Assembly: GCF_027923705.1 (NCBI RefSeq)
Contig: NZ_AP026442.1
Coordinates: forward strand, 992,001 to 1,056,000
Direction: 5' to 3'
DNA from: Cellulomonas sp. NTE-D12
GTDB lineage: Bacteria; Actinomycetota; Actinomycetes; Actinomycetales; Cellulomonadaceae
Length of the DNA: 64,000 nt
Shown here: one piece after another, positions 18,212 to 25,771 of the stretch
Layout of the letters: every line of letters starts with the position of its first letter
Numbering within the stretch: the first letter of the stretch is position 1
Position numbers and translations under genes: made by a program
Notes under the pieces: model-generated
The model's database searches: none
What the model was told of the DNA's origin: nothing
Seen by the model: only the letters and a program-made list of their open reading frames with translations

Positions 18212-20048
18212 GCCGCTGCTCGCCGTGGAGGGGCTGGGTGTCACCTTCCGTGCCCCCCGTGCGGCACGGCTGGGGCCGCGCCCGTGTGGCCGGTCCGCCG
18301 CACCCGGGGGTGTGCCGGCCGTCCGAGACGTCTCGTTCACCGTCTCGGCCGACGAGGTGGTCGCCCTGGTCGGCGAGTCGGGGGCGGGGAAGACGACGAC
18401 GGCGCTCGCCGTCCTCGGGCTGCTCCCCTCGAGCGCGCGCGTGCGCGGCTCGGTCCGGCTGGAGGGAACCTCGCTCCTCGACCTGCCCGACCGCGCGTTC
18501 TCCGCGCTGCGCGGCGCGCGGATCGCGATGGTGTTCCAGGACCCGCGCTCGGCGCTGCCCCCGGTGCACCGCGTCGGCGCCCTGCTCGTCGAGGCGCTCC
18601 AGCTGCACGACCGACGGCTGTCCCGTGCGGCCGCGCTCGCCCGGGCGGCGCAGCTGTGCACCCTCGTCGGCCTGCCGGGCCGGACCCTCGACGCCTACCC
18701 GCACCAGCTGTCCGGCGGCCAGCGCCAGCGCGTGCTCGTCGCGGTCGCGGTCGCCAACCGCCCCCGGCTGATCGTCGCCGACGAGCCCACCTCGTCCCTG
18801 GACGTCACGGTCCAGGCGCAGGTGCTCGAGGTGCTGCACCGGGCGCGCGAGGCGGCCGGCGCGTCGCTGCTCCTCATCACGCACGACCCGGGGGTGGTGG
18901 CGGGGCATGCGGACCGCGTCGTGGTGCTGCGGGACGGGCAGGTCGTGGAGCAGGGCGACGTGACGACGTTGTTCGACGCGCCCCGTCAGGACTACACCGC
19001 CAGCCTGCTCCGGGCCGAGGCGTCCGCCGCCACCCGGTCCGAGGTGGAGCCCACCGGGCCTGCGGCCGTCGAGCTGGTCGACGTGCATCGCACCTTCCGG
19101 TCGCGGAGCAGGTGGAGGGGGCGCGCGGCCGACCAGGCCGTCGCGGCGATGGACGGGGTGAGCCTCGTCGTGCCGCGGGGCGCCACGTTGGCTCTGGTCG
19201 GGGAGAGCGGGAGCGGGAAGACGACGACGGCGTTGGCCATCGCGTCCCTCGAGCCGCCCGAGGCCGGGACCGTGCGGGTGGTCGGCACCGACGTGTCCAC
19301 GGTGCCGCGGCTCGGTCGCGCCGAGCGCCTGGCCCTGCGCCGACGGGTGCAGCTGGTGTTCCAGGACGCCGGCGGCTCGCTCGACCCGCGCATGACGGTG
19401 CGGGAGTCCCTGGCCGAGGGCCTCCGGGCGGCCGCCGCGACCGGTACGGACGTCGCCGGCGTCCTGCGACTGGTCGGCCTGCCCGCGGCCCTCGCGGACC
19501 GGTACCCGCACGAGCTCTCGGGCGGTCAGCTGCAGCGCGTCGCCCTGGCCCGCGCGCTCGCCGCCCGGCCCGAGGTCCTGGTGCTGGATGAGCCGGTCTC
19601 GGCGCTCGACGCACCGGTCCGAGCCGCGCTGCTCGCCCTGGTGGACCGGTTGCGCGACGAGCTGCGGCTGACCTGCGTCCTCGTCGCCCACGACCTGGGG
19701 GTGGTGCGCGCCCACGCCGAGCTGGTCGCGGTGATGTACCGCGGCCGCGTGGTCGAGCAGGGGCCGGCGCACGTGGTGCTCGACGACCCGCGGCACCCGT
19801 ACACGCGTGCCCTGCTCGCAGCCGTCCCGGTCGCCGACCCGCGCGTGCGACCGGCTCCGGTGCCGCTGCTGGACGACGACGCGCCGCCGACGACCGGGTG
19901 CCGCTTCCGTCACCGGTGTGCGCTCCGCGCCGAGCTGCCCGACGACCTCGCGCAGCTGTGCACACGGGTGGACCCGGTGTCTCGCCGGACCGAGGGCCGG
20001 GACGTGGCGTGCCACCACGCGGACGTCCCCGTTCAACGACACCCCTGA
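18204..20048 (+). CDS. Fused two-domain peptide ABC ATPase (DppD-DppF), cluster 1
   Basis: 614 residues with two complete ABC ATPase domains in one chain. Domain 1: Walker A GESGAGKT 57-64, signature LSGGQRQ about 169-175, Walker B LIVADEP, H-loop His227. Domain 2: Walker A GESGSGKT 333-340, signature LSGGQLQRV, Walker B VLVLDEP. The C-terminus has the Opp/Dpp cysteine-rich tail (GCRFRHRCALRAEL then VACHHA), a possible iron-sulphur site. The H-loop of domain 1 reads HDPGVV where HDLGVV is usual; the histidine is kept. The start GTG overlaps the permease stop. Confidence 0.93.
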   Translation: MSEPLLAVEGLGVTFRAPRAARLGPRPCGRSAAPGGVPAVRDVSFTVSADEVVALVGESGAGKTTTALAVLGLLPSSARVRGSVRLEGTSLLDLPDRAFSALRGARIAMVFQDPRSALPPVHRVGALLVEALQLHDRRLSRAAALARAAQLCTLVGLPGRTLDAYPHQLSGGQRQRVLVAVAVANRPRLIVADEPTSSLDVTVQAQVLEVLHRAREAAGASLLLITHDPGVVAGHADRVVVLRDGQVVEQGDVTTLFDAPRQDYTASLLRAEASAATRSEVEPTGPAAVELVDVHRTFRSRSRWRGRAADQAVAAMDGVSLVVPRGATLALVGESGSGKTTTALAIASLEPPEAGTVRVVGTDVSTVPRLGRAERLALRRRVQLVFQDAGGSLDPRMTVRESLAEGLRAAAATGTDVAGVLRLVGLPAALADRYPHELSGGQLQRVALARALAARPEVLVLDEPVSALDAPVRAALLALVDRLRDELRLTCVLVAHDLGVVRAHAELVAVMYRGRVVEQGPAHVVLDDPRHPYTRALLAAVPVADPRVRPAPVPLLDDDAPPTTGCRFRHRCALRAELPDDLAQLCTRVDPVSRRTEGRDVACHHADVPVQRHP

Positions 20049-20293
20049 TCGCAGGCATCGTGTTACCAACATGTTTCGCGCGGGTGTCGGGGCGGGCATC
20101 CTCCCAGCGCGGGACCTACTGGGCAGTATCGATCACGTAACGATTCGAAACTGGTGTCCAGCCTGTCGCGAATGTCCGTCTCGACCGCCCTACGGTGGCT
20201 CCCAACGTGTGGCGGTCGGCGACGTCCCCACGCGCACCCGGCGACGCCGGTGGCGCTGGCAGTCGCCCGGCCACTCCCATCCCAGGAGGAACA
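20049..20293 (+). promoter_or_regulatory. Promoter/leader region of ABC cluster 2
   Basis: 245 bases without a gene. They hold GTTACC (20062-20067), TATCGATC (20127-20134), CGTAACG (20136-20142) and a possible -10, TACGGT, at 20191-20196; AGGAGGA at 20284-20290 is the ribosome-binding site. The first three elements recur, in the opposite orientation, upstream of the BMP lipoprotein at 63253-63298. No -35 is obvious. Confidence 0.4.
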
Positions 20294-21982
20294 TTGAAGA
20301 TCAGGCGTAGCGCAGGCCTGCTCGCGACGATCACGGCTGGTGCCCTGCTCCTCGCGGCCTGCTCCAGCGGCGGCTCGTCGAGCTCCAGCTCGACCACGGC
20401 GGCCAGCGGCGGGACCAGCACGGGCATCGTCACGGCATGGGGCAGCGAGCCCGAGAACCCGCTGATCCCCACCAACACCAACGAGACCGGTGGCGGGACG
20501 ATCCTCACCCAGATCTTCGCGGGCCTCGTGTACTACGACGCCAAGGGCAAGACGCACAACGAGGTCGCCGACTCGATCACGTCGTCGGACAACACCAACT
20601 GGACCATCAAGCTGAAGTCCGGCTGGAAGTTCACCAACGGTGAGCCCGTCACGGCCAAGAGCTTCGTGGACGCGTGGAACTACGGCGCCGTCTCAACCAA
20701 CGCCCAGCTGAACAGCGGCTGGTTCCAGGACCCGAGCTACGGCATCCCGATCGTCGGCTACGACGACACGCAGGCCGCGGACGCCTCGAGCCAGCCGAAG
20801 GCCACGACGATGTCCGGCCTGAAGGTCGTGGACGACACCACCTTCACGGTCCAGCTGACCACCCCGCTGTCGGACTTCCCGGTCCGCATCGGCTACTCGG
20901 CGTTCTTCCCGCTGCCGTCCGTGGCGTTCAAGGACATGAAGGCGTTCGGCGAGAACCCGATCGGCAACGGCCCGTACAAGGTCGCCGACAACGGCTGGAC
21001 CCACAACGTCGACATCAAGCTGGTGCCGAACGCGGACTTCACCGGTGACCGCAAGGCGCGCAACGGTGGGCTGGACATCAAGTTCTACACATCTCAGGAC
21101 ACGGCCTACAACGACCTGCTCGCCGGCCAGCTCGACGTCCTGCAGACCGTCCCGTCGTCCGCTCTGGGCACCTTCCAGAACGACCTGGGCAGCAACGCGG
21201 TGAACATCCCGGGCGCCGTGTGGCAGGGCTTCACGATCCCGCAGAACCTCGCGCACTTCACCGGCGCCGAGGGTCAGCTCCGCCGTGCGGCTCTCTCCCA
21301 CGCGATCGACCGTGACACCATCACCAAGACGATCTTCCACGGCACCCGTACCCCGGCGACCGACTTCACCTCCCCGGTCATCCCGGGCTGGTCGGACAAG
21401 ATCGACGGCTCCGACGTGCTGAAGTACGACCCGGCTGCCGCCAAGAAGCTCTGGGCCCAGGCGGACGCCATGTCGCCGTGGTCGGGCAGCTTCACCATCG
21501 CGTACAACGCCGACGGTGGGCACCAGGCATGGGTCGACGCCGTGACCAACAGCATCAAGAACGCGCTGGGCATCGACGCGGCCGGCCAGCCGTACCCGGT
21601 CTTCAAGGACCTGCGTACGGACATCAACGCCAGCAAGAAGGGCAAGAAGACCGGTCTGACCGGTGCCTTCCGCAGCGGCTGGCAGGGTGACTACCCGGGC
21701 GCGCTCGACTTCCTCGGTGCCATGTGGGCCACGGGAGCCGGCTCGAACGACGGCAGCTACTCGAACCCGCAGTTCGACGCGCTGCTGAGCAAGGGTGCGC
21801 AGGAGAAGTCTCTGGACGACGCGAACAAGGACTTCGCCCAGGCCCAGACGATCCTGTTCAAGGACCTGCCGTCGATCCCGCTGTGGTACTCGAACTCCAC
21901 GGGCGGCTTCGCCAAGACGGTGAAGAACGTCGAGTTCGGCTGGGACGGCGTCCCGCTGTACTACGCGGTCACCAAGTCCTGA
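20294..21982 (+). CDS. Family 5 solute-binding lipoprotein (oligopeptide-type), cluster 2
   Basis: 562 residues. The TTG start is inferred from the very strong AGGAGGA four bases upstream and from the signal peptide that follows directly (KIRRSAGLLATITAG...LLAAC, lipobox Cys23). After a serine-rich tether comes the OppA-type fold: GSEPENPLIPTNTNETGGG, WTIKLKSGWKFTNGEPVTAKSFVDAWNYG (the family motif), then LRRAALSHAIDRDTITKTIF. It heads a permease/ATPase operon. Lysine content is higher than in its neighbours, and codon use looks highly biased to GC-ending codons, suggesting strong expression. Confidence 0.95.
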   Translation: MKIRRSAGLLATITAGALLLAACSSGGSSSSSSTTAASGGTSTGIVTAWGSEPENPLIPTNTNETGGGTILTQIFAGLVYYDAKGKTHNEVADSITSSDNTNWTIKLKSGWKFTNGEPVTAKSFVDAWNYGAVSTNAQLNSGWFQDPSYGIPIVGYDDTQAADASSQPKATTMSGLKVVDDTTFTVQLTTPLSDFPVRIGYSAFFPLPSVAFKDMKAFGENPIGNGPYKVADNGWTHNVDIKLVPNADFTGDRKARNGGLDIKFYTSQDTAYNDLLAGQLDVLQTVPSSALGTFQNDLGSNAVNIPGAVWQGFTIPQNLAHFTGAEGQLRRAALSHAIDRDTITKTIFHGTRTPATDFTSPVIPGWSDKIDGSDVLKYDPAAAKKLWAQADAMSPWSGSFTIAYNADGGHQAWVDAVTNSIKNALGIDAAGQPYPVFKDLRTDINASKKGKKTGLTGAFRSGWQGDYPGALDFLGAMWATGAGSNDGSYSNPQFDALLSKGAQEKSLDDANKDFAQAQTILFKDLPSIPLWYSNSTGGFAKTVKNVEFGWDGVPLYYAVTKS

Positions 21983-21995
21983 CCTGATCGCTCCA

Positions 21996-22035
21996 CGAGT
22001 GGGGGCGGGGCCCGCTGGGGCCCCGCCCCCACTCG
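21996..22035 (+). terminator. Perfect 18-bp hairpin after the binding-protein gene
   Basis: Arms at 21996-22013 (CGAGTGGGGGCGGGGCCC) and 22018-22035 are exact reverse complements around the four-base loop GCTG. It starts 14 bases after the stop codon. No T-run follows, as is common for actinobacterial terminators. Because permease and ATPase genes of the same transporter follow, it probably attenuates transcription or stabilises the upstream mRNA so the receptor is made in excess. Confidence 0.85.
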
Positions 22036-22113
22036 TCTGCGGTGGTCGGACGGCGCCGATGGACTACAGTTCACCGGTCGGCGCTCCGCCTCCGTGAGGG
22101 AGCGGACCCCCCT

Positions 22114-22136
22114 GTCGCGGCACTGATCGCCGCGAC
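22114..22136 (+). other. Small GC hairpin in the permease leader
   Basis: GTCGCGGC (22114-22121) pairs exactly with GCCGCGAC (22129-22136) around a seven-base loop. It lies 21 bases before the permease ATG, just ahead of GGAAGG. A possible -10, TACAGT, lies upstream near 22064, so a secondary promoter between hairpin and permease is possible. Confidence 0.4.
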
Positions 22137-22157
22137 CCCTGACTCGAAGGAAGGCTG

Positions 22158-23084
22158 ATGGCCCGCTATCTCGGCCGCCGCCTGCTCCAGGCGATCCCCG
22201 TGTTCTTCGGGGCGACGCTGCTGATCTACTTCATGGTGTTCTCGCTGCCCGGCGACCCTGTGCTCGCGCTGGGCGGTGACAAGGGTGTGAGCGATGCGCT
22301 GGCGGCGCAGCTGCGCTCCAAGTACAACCTGGACAAGCCTTTCCTGGTCCAGTACGTGCTGTACCTCAAGGGCATCTTCACCGGGAACTTCGGCGTGACC
22401 TTCTCGGGACGCCCCGTCGGTGAGCTGCTGGCGCACGCGTACCCGATCACCTTCAAGCTCGCGATCATGGCGCTGGTCTTCGAGGGCGTGTTCGGCATCG
22501 GCGCCGGACTGCTCGCCGGCCTGCGCAAGGGCAAGCTGTTCGACTCCACGCTGCTGGTCGTCAGCCTCGTGGTGATCGCCGTGCCGACCTTCGTCATCGG
22601 CTTCGTGCTCCAGTTCTTCGTCGGCGTGAAGTGGCACCTGCTGCCGGTGTCCGTCGGGTCGGACGTGTCGTTCCGGACGTTGCTGATGCCGGCGATCGTG
22701 CTGGGGGCGGTGTCGTTCGCCTACGTGCTGCGGCTGACCCGGACGTCCGTCTTCGAGAACCTCACCGCCGACTTCGTCCGCACCGCGACCGCCAAGGGTC
22801 TGTCCCGGCCCCGCGTGGTGATGGTGCACGTGCTGCGCAACTCGCTGATCCCCGTCGTGACGTTCCTCGGGTCCGACCTCGGCAGCCTGATGGGCGGCGC
22901 GATCGTCACCGAGGGCATCTTCAACATCTCGGGCGTCGGCGGAACCCTCTACCAGGCGATCCGCCAGGGGAGCGCGCCCACCATCGTGTCCTTCACCACG
23001 ATCCTCGTGATCGTGTTCATCGCGGCGAACCTGATCGTGGACCTGCTGTACGCCGCACTCGACCCGAGGATCCGTTATGCCTGA
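22158..23084 (+). CDS. Peptide-type ABC permease (DppB-like), cluster 2
   Basis: 308 residues. The N-terminus (MARYLGRRLLQAIPVFFGATLLIYFMVFSLPGDPVLALGG) is the classic OppB/DppB start with the conserved PGDP. There are six membrane spans; the EAA loop is LTADFVRTATAKGLSRPRVVMVHVLRNSLIPVVT, and the end is YAALDPRIRYA. AAGGAAGG precedes the ATG. The stop overlaps the next gene by eight bases. Confidence 0.95.
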   Translation: MARYLGRRLLQAIPVFFGATLLIYFMVFSLPGDPVLALGGDKGVSDALAAQLRSKYNLDKPFLVQYVLYLKGIFTGNFGVTFSGRPVGELLAHAYPITFKLAIMALVFEGVFGIGAGLLAGLRKGKLFDSTLLVVSLVVIAVPTFVIGFVLQFFVGVKWHLLPVSVGSDVSFRTLLMPAIVLGAVSFAYVLRLTRTSVFENLTADFVRTATAKGLSRPRVVMVHVLRNSLIPVVTFLGSDLGSLMGGAIVTEGIFNISGVGGTLYQAIRQGSAPTIVSFTTILVIVFIAANLIVDLLYAALDPRIRYA

Positions 23085-24027
23085 GCCCCTCGTCCGTCAG
23101 GACCAGGCGCACTTCTTCGCCTCGCTGGACGAGGACGTGCTCGCCGCCGTCGACGCCGTCGACGAGACCGAGGCGCCTGCCAGCATGTGGCAGGACGCCT
23201 GGCGCAACCTCCGGACCCGCCCGCTGTTCTGGGTGTCCGCGGCGATCATCCTGCTGGTGGTCGTCGTCGCGATCTTCCCGAAGCTGTTCACCTCGGTGGA
23301 CCCGAACTTCTGCGAGCTGCAGAACAGCCTGAAGCGGCCGGCGTCGGGACACCCGTTCGGCTTCGACTTCCAAGGCTGCGACATCTACGCCCGCACCATC
23401 TACGGCGCCCGTGCGTCGGTCGCGGTCGGCGTGCTGACCACCATTCTCGTCACCATCCTCGGCGCGGTGATCGGCGCGATCGCCGGCTTCTACGCCGGCT
23501 GGTTCGACGCGCTGCTGTCGCGCGTGACCGACATCTTCTTCGCGATCCCGTTCGTGCTCGCCGCCGTGCTGGTCATGGCGATGTTCCGGGCGCACCGCAA
23601 CATCTTCACCGTGGTGCTGGTGCTCGGGGTCTTCGGCTGGCCGCAGATCGCCCGCATCACTCGCGGCGCCGTGATGAGCGTCAAGAACGCCGACTTCATC
23701 ACTGCCGCCAAGGCGCTCGGCGCCTCACGACCGGCGGCGCTGGTGCGGCACGTGATGCCGAACTCGCTGGCCCCGATCATCGTGACCGCGACCGTGTCCC
23801 TCGGCACGTTCATCGTGGCCGAGGCGACGCTGTCGTTCCTCGGTCTCGGGCTGCCGCCGTCGGTGGTCTCGTGGGGAGCGGACGTGGCCAAGGCCCAGCA
23901 GCAGCTGCGCAGCTACCCGGGCATCCTCTTCTACCCGGCCGGTGCCCTCGCCCTGACGGTGCTCGGCTTCATCATGATGGGCGACGCCGTGCGTGACGCC
24001 CTCGACCCGAAGGCCCGGAAGCGATGA
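23077..24027 (+). CDS. Peptide-type ABC permease (DppC-like), cluster 2
   Basis: 316 residues. A ~50-residue cytoplasmic N-terminal extension precedes the first span; then HPFGFDFQGCDIYARTIYGARASVAVGV (DppC motif), an EAA loop VKNADFITAAKALGASRPAALVRHVMPNSLAPIIV, and GDAVRDALDPKARKR at the end. ATG inside the preceding gene, and ATGA overlap with the ATPase gene, show one tightly coupled operon. Confidence 0.95.
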   Translation: MPEPLVRQDQAHFFASLDEDVLAAVDAVDETEAPASMWQDAWRNLRTRPLFWVSAAIILLVVVVAIFPKLFTSVDPNFCELQNSLKRPASGHPFGFDFQGCDIYARTIYGARASVAVGVLTTILVTILGAVIGAIAGFYAGWFDALLSRVTDIFFAIPFVLAAVLVMAMFRAHRNIFTVVLVLGVFGWPQIARITRGAVMSVKNADFITAAKALGASRPAALVRHVMPNSLAPIIVTATVSLGTFIVAEATLSFLGLGLPPSVVSWGADVAKAQQQLRSYPGILFYPAGALALTVLGFIMMGDAVRDALDPKARKR

Positions 24028-25766
24028 GCAGGACGACGGTGGAGCTGACCGACACGCAGGCGCCGTTGGTCGACCGCAACAGCCCCTTGCTCCAGGTGCG
24101 CAACCTGGACGTCTCGTTCACCACCGGGACCGGTGTGGTCAACGCGGTGCGCGGCGCGGACCTGACCATCTACCCCGGCCAGGCCGTCGCCATCGTGGGC
24201 GAGTCGGGCTCGGGCAAGTCGACGCTCGCGCACTCGATCATCAACCTGCTGCCCGGCACCGGCCGGGTCACCGCGGGATCGATCCTGTTCGACGGCCGCG
24301 AGCTGGTCGGCGCCGACAAGAAGACGTTCGTCGGCCTGCGCGGCAAGGAGATCGGCCTGGTTCCGCAGGACCCGATGACCAACCTGAACCCCGTCTGGAA
24401 GATCGGGTACCAGGTCAAGGAGGCCCTCAAGGCCAACGGCATCGCGTCCGGCAAGGCCGCGATGACCCGCGTCGCCGAGCTGCTCGCGGAGGCCGGTCTG
24501 CCGGACGCCGCACGGCGTGCCAACCAGTACCCGCACGAGTTCTCCGGCGGTATGCGCCAGCGCGCGCTCATCGCGATCGGCCTGGCGGCACGGCCCAAGC
24601 TGCTGATCGCCGACGAGCCGACGTCGGCCCTCGACGTGACGGTGCAGCGCAAGATCCTCGACCACCTCGAGGGTCTGACGGACCAGCTGGGCACGGCGGT
24701 CCTGTTCATCACCCACGACCTGGGCCTCGCGGCGGAGCGCGCCGAGCACCTCGTCGTGATGTACCGCGGCCAGGTGGTCGAGTCCGGGCCGGCGCGCAAG
24801 ATCCTGGCCGACCCGCAGCACCCGTACACCAAGCGGCTGGTCGCCTCGGCGCCCTCGCTCGCGTCGCGCCGCATCCAGAGCGCCAAGGAGCGCGGCGAGC
24901 GTGCCACGGAGCTGCTGGCCATCACGCACGGCGACGGCGTCAGCCCCGCCCGTGAGGAGCTGATCCGCGTCGAGCACCTGACGAAGGTGTTCGAGCTGCG
25001 CGGTGGCGGCGCAGGCGTGGCCAAGGAGTTCAAGGCGGTGGACGACGTCTCGTTCACCGTGCGCCGTGGCACCACGATGGCGCTGGTGGGCGAGTCGGGC
25101 TCCGGCAAGTCGACGGTGGCCAACATCATGCTCAACCTGCTGCAGCCCACCGAGGGGAAGATCTACTTCGAGGGCACCGACCTGCACTCGCTCGACCGCA
25201 AGGGCGAGTTCTCGTTCCGCCGCCGGGTGCAGCCGATCTTCCAGAACCCGTACGGGTCGCTGGACCCGATGTACTCGATCTTCCGCACGCTCGAGGAGCC
25301 GCTGCGGATCCACCACGTCGGTGACAAGAAGGCTCGCGAGAAGCGGGTGCGCGAGCTGCTCGACATGGTGGCGCTGCCGGCGTCGACCATGCGGCGGTTC
25401 CCCAACGAGCTGTCCGGTGGTCAGCGGCAGCGCATCGCCGTCGCCCGCGCCCTCGCGCTCGAGCCCGACGTGATCGTGTGCGACGAGGCGGTCTCCGCAC
25501 TGGACGTGCTGGTGCAGGCGCAGATCCTCACGCTGCTGAACGACCTGCAGGCCGAGCTGGGCCTGACGTACCTCTTCATCACCCACGACCTGGCCGTCGT
25601 GCGGCAGATCGCCGACGAGGTCTCCGTCATGCAGTCCGGTCGCATCGTCGAGGCGGCCACCACCGACGAGGTGTTCGACAACCCGCGCGAGGAGTACACG
25701 CGCGAGCTGCTGAACGCGATCCCGGGCGCGCACCTCGACGTGTTCGGCGCCCCGCCGGCCGCCTGA
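24024..25766 (+). CDS. Fused two-domain peptide ABC ATPase (DppD-DppF), cluster 2
   Basis: 580 residues. Domain 1: Walker A GESGSGKS 59-66, signature FSGGMRQRA, Walker B LLIADEPTSALD, H-loop FITHDLGL. Domain 2: Walker A GESGSGKS about 356-363, signature LSGGQRQRI, Walker B VIVCDEAVSALD, where Ala follows Glu in place of the usual Pro. It lacks the cysteine-rich tail of the cluster 1 fusion, and the inter-domain linker is longer. It energises the two upstream permeases. Confidence 0.95.
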   Translation: MSRTTVELTDTQAPLVDRNSPLLQVRNLDVSFTTGTGVVNAVRGADLTIYPGQAVAIVGESGSGKSTLAHSIINLLPGTGRVTAGSILFDGRELVGADKKTFVGLRGKEIGLVPQDPMTNLNPVWKIGYQVKEALKANGIASGKAAMTRVAELLAEAGLPDAARRANQYPHEFSGGMRQRALIAIGLAARPKLLIADEPTSALDVTVQRKILDHLEGLTDQLGTAVLFITHDLGLAAERAEHLVVMYRGQVVESGPARKILADPQHPYTKRLVASAPSLASRRIQSAKERGERATELLAITHGDGVSPAREELIRVEHLTKVFELRGGGAGVAKEFKAVDDVSFTVRRGTTMALVGESGSGKSTVANIMLNLLQPTEGKIYFEGTDLHSLDRKGEFSFRRRVQPIFQNPYGSLDPMYSIFRTLEEPLRIHHVGDKKAREKRVRELLDMVALPASTMRRFPNELSGGQRQRIAVARALALEPDVIVCDEAVSALDVLVQAQILTLLNDLQAELGLTYLFITHDLAVVRQIADEVSVMQSGRIVEAATTDEVFDNPREEYTRELLNAIPGAHLDVFGAPPAA

Positions 25767-25771
25767 GCACC

